Below, piece after piece: positions 60,537 through 64,000 of a stretch of 64,000 nt of DNA. This stretch comes from Streptomyces cylindrosporus (lineage in GTDB: Bacteria; Actinomycetota; Actinomycetes; Streptomycetales; Streptomycetaceae). Position numbers and translations under genes: made by a program. The first letter of the stretch is position 1; the number at the start of each line of letters is the position of its first letter. The stretch is from the NCBI RefSeq assembly GCF_022698165.1, contig NZ_JALDAY010000007.1, positions 372,001 through 436,000 on the forward strand. Reading direction: 5' to 3'. A model generated the notes under the pieces. The model searched no databases. It was given only the letters and a program-made list of their open reading frames with translations, and had not been told where the DNA came from.

Positions 60537-61898
60537 TCAGCGTGCGGTGTCGGCGCGGGCCGTCCGGACGACGGGTTCGGCCAGGCGCTGTTCGTCACAG
60601 GCCCGTTGGAGGGTCTGAAGCGTCTCGTCGAGGGAGGGGCCGAGCCGTTCGCCGGGGGTGAAGGTCGCCGGGAGGTGACGCATGCCCTGGATGATGCCGA
60701 TCGTCTCGTAGTGGACGGTGCCCTCGGCGTCGCAGCGGTAGTCGGGCATCCGGTCCAGTACGGCCGTCACCATCCGCTTGAACACCGTACGGGCGACGTT
60801 CGAGCCGATGCAGCGGTGGATGCCGAGGCCGAAGCTGCTGTGCCGGTTGCCCTTGCGGGCCAGGTCGACGCGGTCCGGGTCGGGGAAGACGGAGGGGTCG
60901 CGATTGGCCATGGCCCAGGACAGCCACAGTCGTTCACCCTCCTCGAAGCGCTGGCCGGCTATCTCGCAGTCGGCGGAGATCGTGCGGCCGTCGCCCGGTG
61001 CGGGGGCGTAGAAGCGCAGGAACTCCTCGGTCGCCGAGTCCAGCAGAGTGCTCCGCTCCCGGCTGAGGCGGTCCCGCTCAGTGGGATTCTGCGACAGCCA
61101 CTCCAGGGCGTGCGCGGTGAGGGCGGTCGTGGTGTCGAAGCCGCCGCCGATGAGCAGGGCGAGTACGCCGACGAGCTCCTCGTCGGGCGGGTTCTCGCCG
61201 TCGATCTCCGCGCGTACCAGGGCGTCGATCAGGCCGGGCCGCGGGCTTCGGCGGATCTCCTGGAGCGCCATGTATAGGGAGATGCCCATGTTTCGACTCA
61301 GTTCGGCGACGCGGGGCATGTCGGGTGAGTCGGGCGGGGTGTAGACGGAGGCGTGGGCGGGCTCGTTGTAGACCGTCCAGTCCTTGAGCGGGATGCCCAT
61401 CATGGCGAGGGTGAGGACGGCCGGGACGATGTTGGCGAGGTCGTCGACGAAGTCGATGCGGCCTTCCTCGATCTTCTCGTCGAGGCAGGCGCGGACGACC
61501 TCGTCGACGAAGGGCACCCAGCGGGCGACGGCGGCCGGGGAGAGGTACGGGTTGAGGGCCTGGCGGTAGTGGCGCTGCGCGGGCGGGTCCATCTCCAGGA
61601 ATCCGCCCTGCGCCTCGGCGGCGCGCGGCGGGGTGGGGATGGTGATGCCCTTGTAGCCGCGCCGTTCGCCCTTCACGTCGTGGTCGTTGGAGAGGAACTC
61701 GGCGGACCGGGCCAGTTCGAATACCTCGCGGTTCCCGCTGGCGACCCAGTGGCCGCCGTGGGTGTCGGTCCAGGCGATGGGGCACTTGGCCTGGAGTTCG
61801 TGGGTGATCTCCTCGAACTCGTGGCGGTACTCGGGGGTGTGCCGGTCGAAGTGCACCCGGTGCTTCTTGCGGTCGTCGTTGCCGTTTGCCTCGCTCAC
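60537..61898 (-). CDS. Cytochrome P450
   Basis: A 453-residue soluble bacterial P450. The heme-binding loop is FGLGIHRCIGS (about residue 367-377) with the proximal Cys, the K-helix ExxR is EEFLRF, and the I-helix has GGGFDTTT, giving the oxygen-activating Asp-Thr (with Gly where Ala is usual). It hydroxylates a hydrophobic substrate using electrons from the ferredoxin encoded 13 bp upstream. It belongs among actinobacterial P450s that sit in terpenoid or steroid clusters, but I cannot name the family. ATG 61898 follows GGGAGG. Confidence 0.92.
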   Translation of the reverse strand: MSEANGNDDRKKHRVHFDRHTPEYRHEFEEITHELQAKCPIAWTDTHGGHWVASGNREVFELARSAEFLSNDHDVKGERRGYKGITIPTPPRAAEAQGGFLEMDPPAQRHYRQALNPYLSPAAVARWVPFVDEVVRACLDEKIEEGRIDFVDDLANIVPAVLTLAMMGIPLKDWTVYNEPAHASVYTPPDSPDMPRVAELSRNMGISLYMALQEIRRSPRPGLIDALVRAEIDGENPPDEELVGVLALLIGGGFDTTTALTAHALEWLSQNPTERDRLSRERSTLLDSATEEFLRFYAPAPGDGRTISADCEIAGQRFEEGERLWLSWAMANRDPSVFPDPDRVDLARKGNRHSSFGLGIHRCIGSNVARTVFKRMVTAVLDRMPDYRCDAEGTVHYETIGIIQGMRHLPATFTPGERLGPSLDETLQTLQRACDEQRLAEPVVRTARADTAR

Positions 61899-61911
61899 GG
61901 GGCCTCCCTTG

Positions 61912-62103
61912 TCAGAAGATCTGGATGGCCCGTTCCGGGCACGAGTGCGCGGCTTCCCGCACGTCCTCTTCCTGATCGGCCGGTACGTCCTCGCTGACGG
62001 CCGAGGAGTGACCGTCGACCTCGTCCAGTTGGAACGACTTCGGAGCGGTCATCCAGCAGAGCGTGTGGCCCTGGCAGCGCTCCGGATCGACGCGGACCTT
62101 CAC
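61912..62103 (-). CDS. Ferredoxin, CxxHxxC type
   Basis: A 63-residue single-cluster ferredoxin, the electron donor for the P450. The cluster ligands are C10, C16 and C55 in ERCQGHTLCW and HSCPERAI. The usual second cysteine is replaced by His13, giving CxxHxxC...CP as in P450-linked mycobacterial ferredoxins that hold a 3Fe-4S cluster. The GTG start follows GGGAGG. No ferredoxin reductase gene is in the operon, so a general reductase must serve. Confidence 0.9.
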   Translation of the reverse strand: MKVRVDPERCQGHTLCWMTAPKSFQLDEVDGHSSAVSEDVPADQEEDVREAAHSCPERAIQIF

Positions 62104-62138
62104 GGCTTGCCTCCCTGTGACGGTGGGGTTCTGGCGGT

Positions 62139-62999
62139 TCAGCGGCGCCAGTCGTACCACTTGATGTAGCCGCCGGCGTCCACCCGCAGTTGGGTGCCGG
62201 TGATGTAGCGGGCCTCGTCGGAGGCGAGGAAGAGCACGGCGTTGCTGATGTCGCGCGGCTCGACGAACCGGACCGGCATGGCCTGTTGCACGGCGAACGC
62301 GGGCTCGGCGTCCTCCCGGGTGGGGTGTTCGAGGTCGGGCCGGAAGGACTCGTACATCGAGGGGTTCTGCAGCATGTGGGTGTCGACGTTGGTGGGGTGG
62401 ACGACGTTGGCGCGCTGGTTCAACGGGGCCAGGTTGCGGGCGAGTTCGTGCACGTACTCCGACAGGGCGCGCTTGGCGAAGGCGTATCCGGCGCCGCCCG
62501 GGTTGTTGCCGGGGTTCTGGACGATGCCGTGGTCCATGAGCGCGGCGGTGGAGCCGGTGGCGATGACGGAGGCGTGCTCGCGCAGGTGGGGCAGGGCTGC
62601 CTGGATGGTGTTGATGGTGCCGATCAGGTCGACGTCGATGGCGTCGCACCAGGCCTGCATCTTGGGCTCGCCGCGCAGCGGGGCGATGCCTGCCTGTGCC
62701 ACCACGATGTCCAGGCCGCCGAGTCGGTCGAGGCCGGCGCTCAGGGCCTCGCGGAGCTGGCCGGTGTCGCGGACGTCGGCCTGGCGGGCGACGATCCGGC
62801 GCCCCTGTTCCTCCACCAGCCGGACCGTCTCCTTGAGGTCCTCGGGGGTGGCCATCGGGTAGCGGACCGTCTCGAAGTCGCGGCAGATGTCGACCGCGAT
62901 GATGTCGGCGCCCTCCTCGGCCAGCCGTACGGCATGGCTGCGTCCCTGCCCGCGTGCCGCGCCGGTGATGAACGCGACCTTGCCATCGACTCGTCCCAT
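62139..62999 (-). CDS. Mycofactocin-coupled-type short-chain dehydrogenase
   Basis: A 286-residue SDR with the loop TGAARGQGRSHAVRLAEEG at about residue 13 and the catalytic region GYAFAKRALSEY, where Tyr and Lys form YxxxK. The insertion after the second beta strand, VDICRDFETVRYPMATPEDL (about 36-55), is characteristic of mycofactocin-coupled SDRs (carveol dehydrogenase-like), which hold a bound NAD that needs mycofactocin for reoxidation. It would oxidise an alcohol made by the P450. ATG 62999 follows AAAGGAAGG. Confidence 0.88.
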   Translation of the reverse strand: MGRVDGKVAFITGAARGQGRSHAVRLAEEGADIIAVDICRDFETVRYPMATPEDLKETVRLVEEQGRRIVARQADVRDTGQLREALSAGLDRLGGLDIVVAQAGIAPLRGEPKMQAWCDAIDVDLIGTINTIQAALPHLREHASVIATGSTAALMDHGIVQNPGNNPGGAGYAFAKRALSEYVHELARNLAPLNQRANVVHPTNVDTHMLQNPSMYESFRPDLEHPTREDAEPAFAVQQAMPVRFVEPRDISNAVLFLASDEARYITGTQLRVDAGGYIKWYDWRR

Positions 63000-63059
63000 C
63001 GGGGGTTCCTTCCTTTGTGGTTGTTCCGCGGCCCGAGGCGTCCCGCCCGGGCCGCTCGC

Positions 63060-63875
63060 TCAGCCCGTGCCGGCGGGTGCGACGGCGTCGGACAGGGCGT
63101 CGAGGGCAGGGGCGAGGGCGCCGAAGTCGGCGCTGAGCTGCCCGGCGACCGCGCGCACGACGTCGAGGTCCTTGCCGAGGAACTCCCTTGTCGCGCGGGC
63201 GAATCCGGTGACCGAGCCATGGCGTACGACGCCGGCGAGCGCGCGGCTCGACGCGCTGCCGTGGGTGAGGGCGTCCAGCAGGAGGCTTTCGTCGAGGCCC
63301 AGTTCGCCGCCGAGGCGGACCGCGTGGGCGAGCAGGCCGATCTGGGCGGCGAAGACGGTGTTGTTGACGAGCTTGACCCGCTGGCCCGCGCCGAGCGGGC
63401 CGATGTGCAGGACCGGGTCGCCGTAGGTGCGCAGGACGGGACGGACGCGGGCGACGGTGTCGTCGGCGCCGCCCACGAAGAGGGTGATGCGGCCGGCCGC
63501 GATGTCGTGCGGGCCGCCGCTGACCGGGGCGTCGACCACCTCGACGCCGTGCCGCTCCCCCTGTGCGGCGACGGCTTCGGCGGTGTCGGGGCTCCCGGTG
63601 GTGTGGAGGACCAAGGTGGCCCCGGCGGGCATGGTGGCCAAGAGCCCGCTGTCGAGGCAGACTTCACGCACCTGCTCGTCGGTGTGCACGCACACCAGGA
63701 CGGCGGCGGCGCCCGCACCGGCCTGCGCGGCCTCGGACACGATCCGGGCGGGTTCCCGCTCCAGGGAGCGGCGGGACTCGGCGCTCCGGGCGAGGACCTG
63801 TACCTCGTGACCTGCCCCGGCGAGCCGTCGCACCATCGGCAGGCCCATCCGACCGGCGCCCACGACTCCAATCAC
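63060..63875 (-). CDS. Beta-hydroxyacid dehydrogenase family oxidoreductase (first gene of catabolic operon)
   Basis: A 271-residue NAD(P)-dependent dehydrogenase of the 3-hydroxyisobutyrate dehydrogenase superfamily. It has GVVGAGRMGLPMVRRL at the N terminus, VVDAPVSGGPHD (about residue 110) and the catalytic-Lys segment GQRVKLVNNTVF (about 160). I chose GTG 63875 after GGGAGA; an open frame reaches 63905. It heads the eight-gene minus-strand operon and is paralogous to the last one. The upstream 63906-64000 region probably holds the operon promoter, but I see no convincing boxes. Confidence 0.87.
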   Translation of the reverse strand: MIGVVGAGRMGLPMVRRLAGAGHEVQVLARSAESRRSLEREPARIVSEAAQAGAGAAAVLVCVHTDEQVREVCLDSGLLATMPAGATLVLHTTGSPDTAEAVAAQGERHGVEVVDAPVSGGPHDIAAGRITLFVGGADDTVARVRPVLRTYGDPVLHIGPLGAGQRVKLVNNTVFAAQIGLLAHAVRLGGELGLDESLLLDALTHGSASSRALAGVVRHGSVTGFARATREFLGKDLDVVRAVAGQLSADFGALAPALDALSDAVAPAGTG

Positions 63876-64000
63876 AAGAATCTCCCTTCCGAATGCGAGA
63901 ACCATACTTTCACCGCTGGACTGCCGGAAGTCCCGCGCGGCGACTTTGTGTCACGGTGCGACAAGTGACAGCGAGGCCGTTCCGAGGTCGTGACGCTGAC

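Overview
The window is high-GC actinobacterial DNA, almost certainly a Streptomyces chromosome. The evidence is strong third-position GC bias, many GTG starts and one TTG start, start/stop overlaps of the ATGA/GTGA type, leaderless-looking promoters with a TANNNT box 6-8 nt before the start codon, and a gene stock typical of streptomycetes (LLM F420-type oxidoreductase, DUF6082 protein, split quaternary-amine transporter, many TetR/MarR/LacI/LysR regulators). I saw no rRNA, tRNA, CRISPR array or intact insertion sequence.

Left part (1-14477): an L-rhamnose regulon. A sugar ABC transporter (permease cut by the window edge, plus its ATPase), L-rhamnose isomerase, a cytosolic GH78 alpha-L-rhamnosidase, a bifunctional rhamnulose-1-phosphate aldolase/lactaldehyde dehydrogenase, rhamnulokinase and the L-lactate oxidation complex LutABC lie together. 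Three promoters carry the same 12-bp dyad (TGAAWCSWTTCA) just downstream of the -10 box, which points to one LacI-type repressor. Together the genes would take rhamnosides to DHAP plus pyruvate. A LysR/NmrA-like pair (3342-5222) sits inside the regulon and looks unrelated.

14555-25090: a quaternary-amine (OpuC/ProX-type) transporter whose ATPase gene is on the other strand from its binding protein and permeases; a MoxR ATPase/VWA pair with a 23-bp tandem repeat in front; a cupin and a SnoaL-like protein; a threonine-dehydratase-family enzyme with a YheO/DauR-type regulator; and a large CoiA-like protein.

25181-37569: a PobA-like flavin monooxygenase, a short degraded-looking stretch, a MocR/PdxR regulator with an EamA transporter, a VOC protein, pirin with a MarR pair, a TPR protein, a PepSY membrane protein, peptide deformylase, a less GC-rich patch with a DUF6082 protein, and a flavin disulfide reductase.

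37620-56598: thioredoxin behind a textbook SigR promoter; a LacI/pobA/aldehyde dehydrogenase operon for 4-hydroxybenzoate-type aromatics; then many small regulator/enzyme units: TetR with a TetX-like monooxygenase, TetR with an FMN reductase, LysR, LLM oxidoreductase/ArsR/MFS, FkbM methyltransferase, HSL-type hydrolase/PucR, MarR/MFS/aldo-keto reductase. Several have clear operators in the intergenic DNA.

Right end (56591-63875): the most interesting region, a tightly packed eight-gene minus-strand operon. It encodes two beta-hydroxyacid dehydrogenases, a mycofactocin-coupled-type SDR, a CxxHxxC ferredoxin, a cytochrome P450, a Zn-ribbon/OB-fold protein fused to a thiolase-like domain that lacks the thiolase cysteine (resembling the steroid retro-aldolase Ltp2/ChsH2), an alpha/beta hydrolase and a DoxX membrane protein. 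I infer a catabolic pathway for a hydrophobic, possibly terpenoid or steroid-like, substrate that I cannot match to a described cluster.
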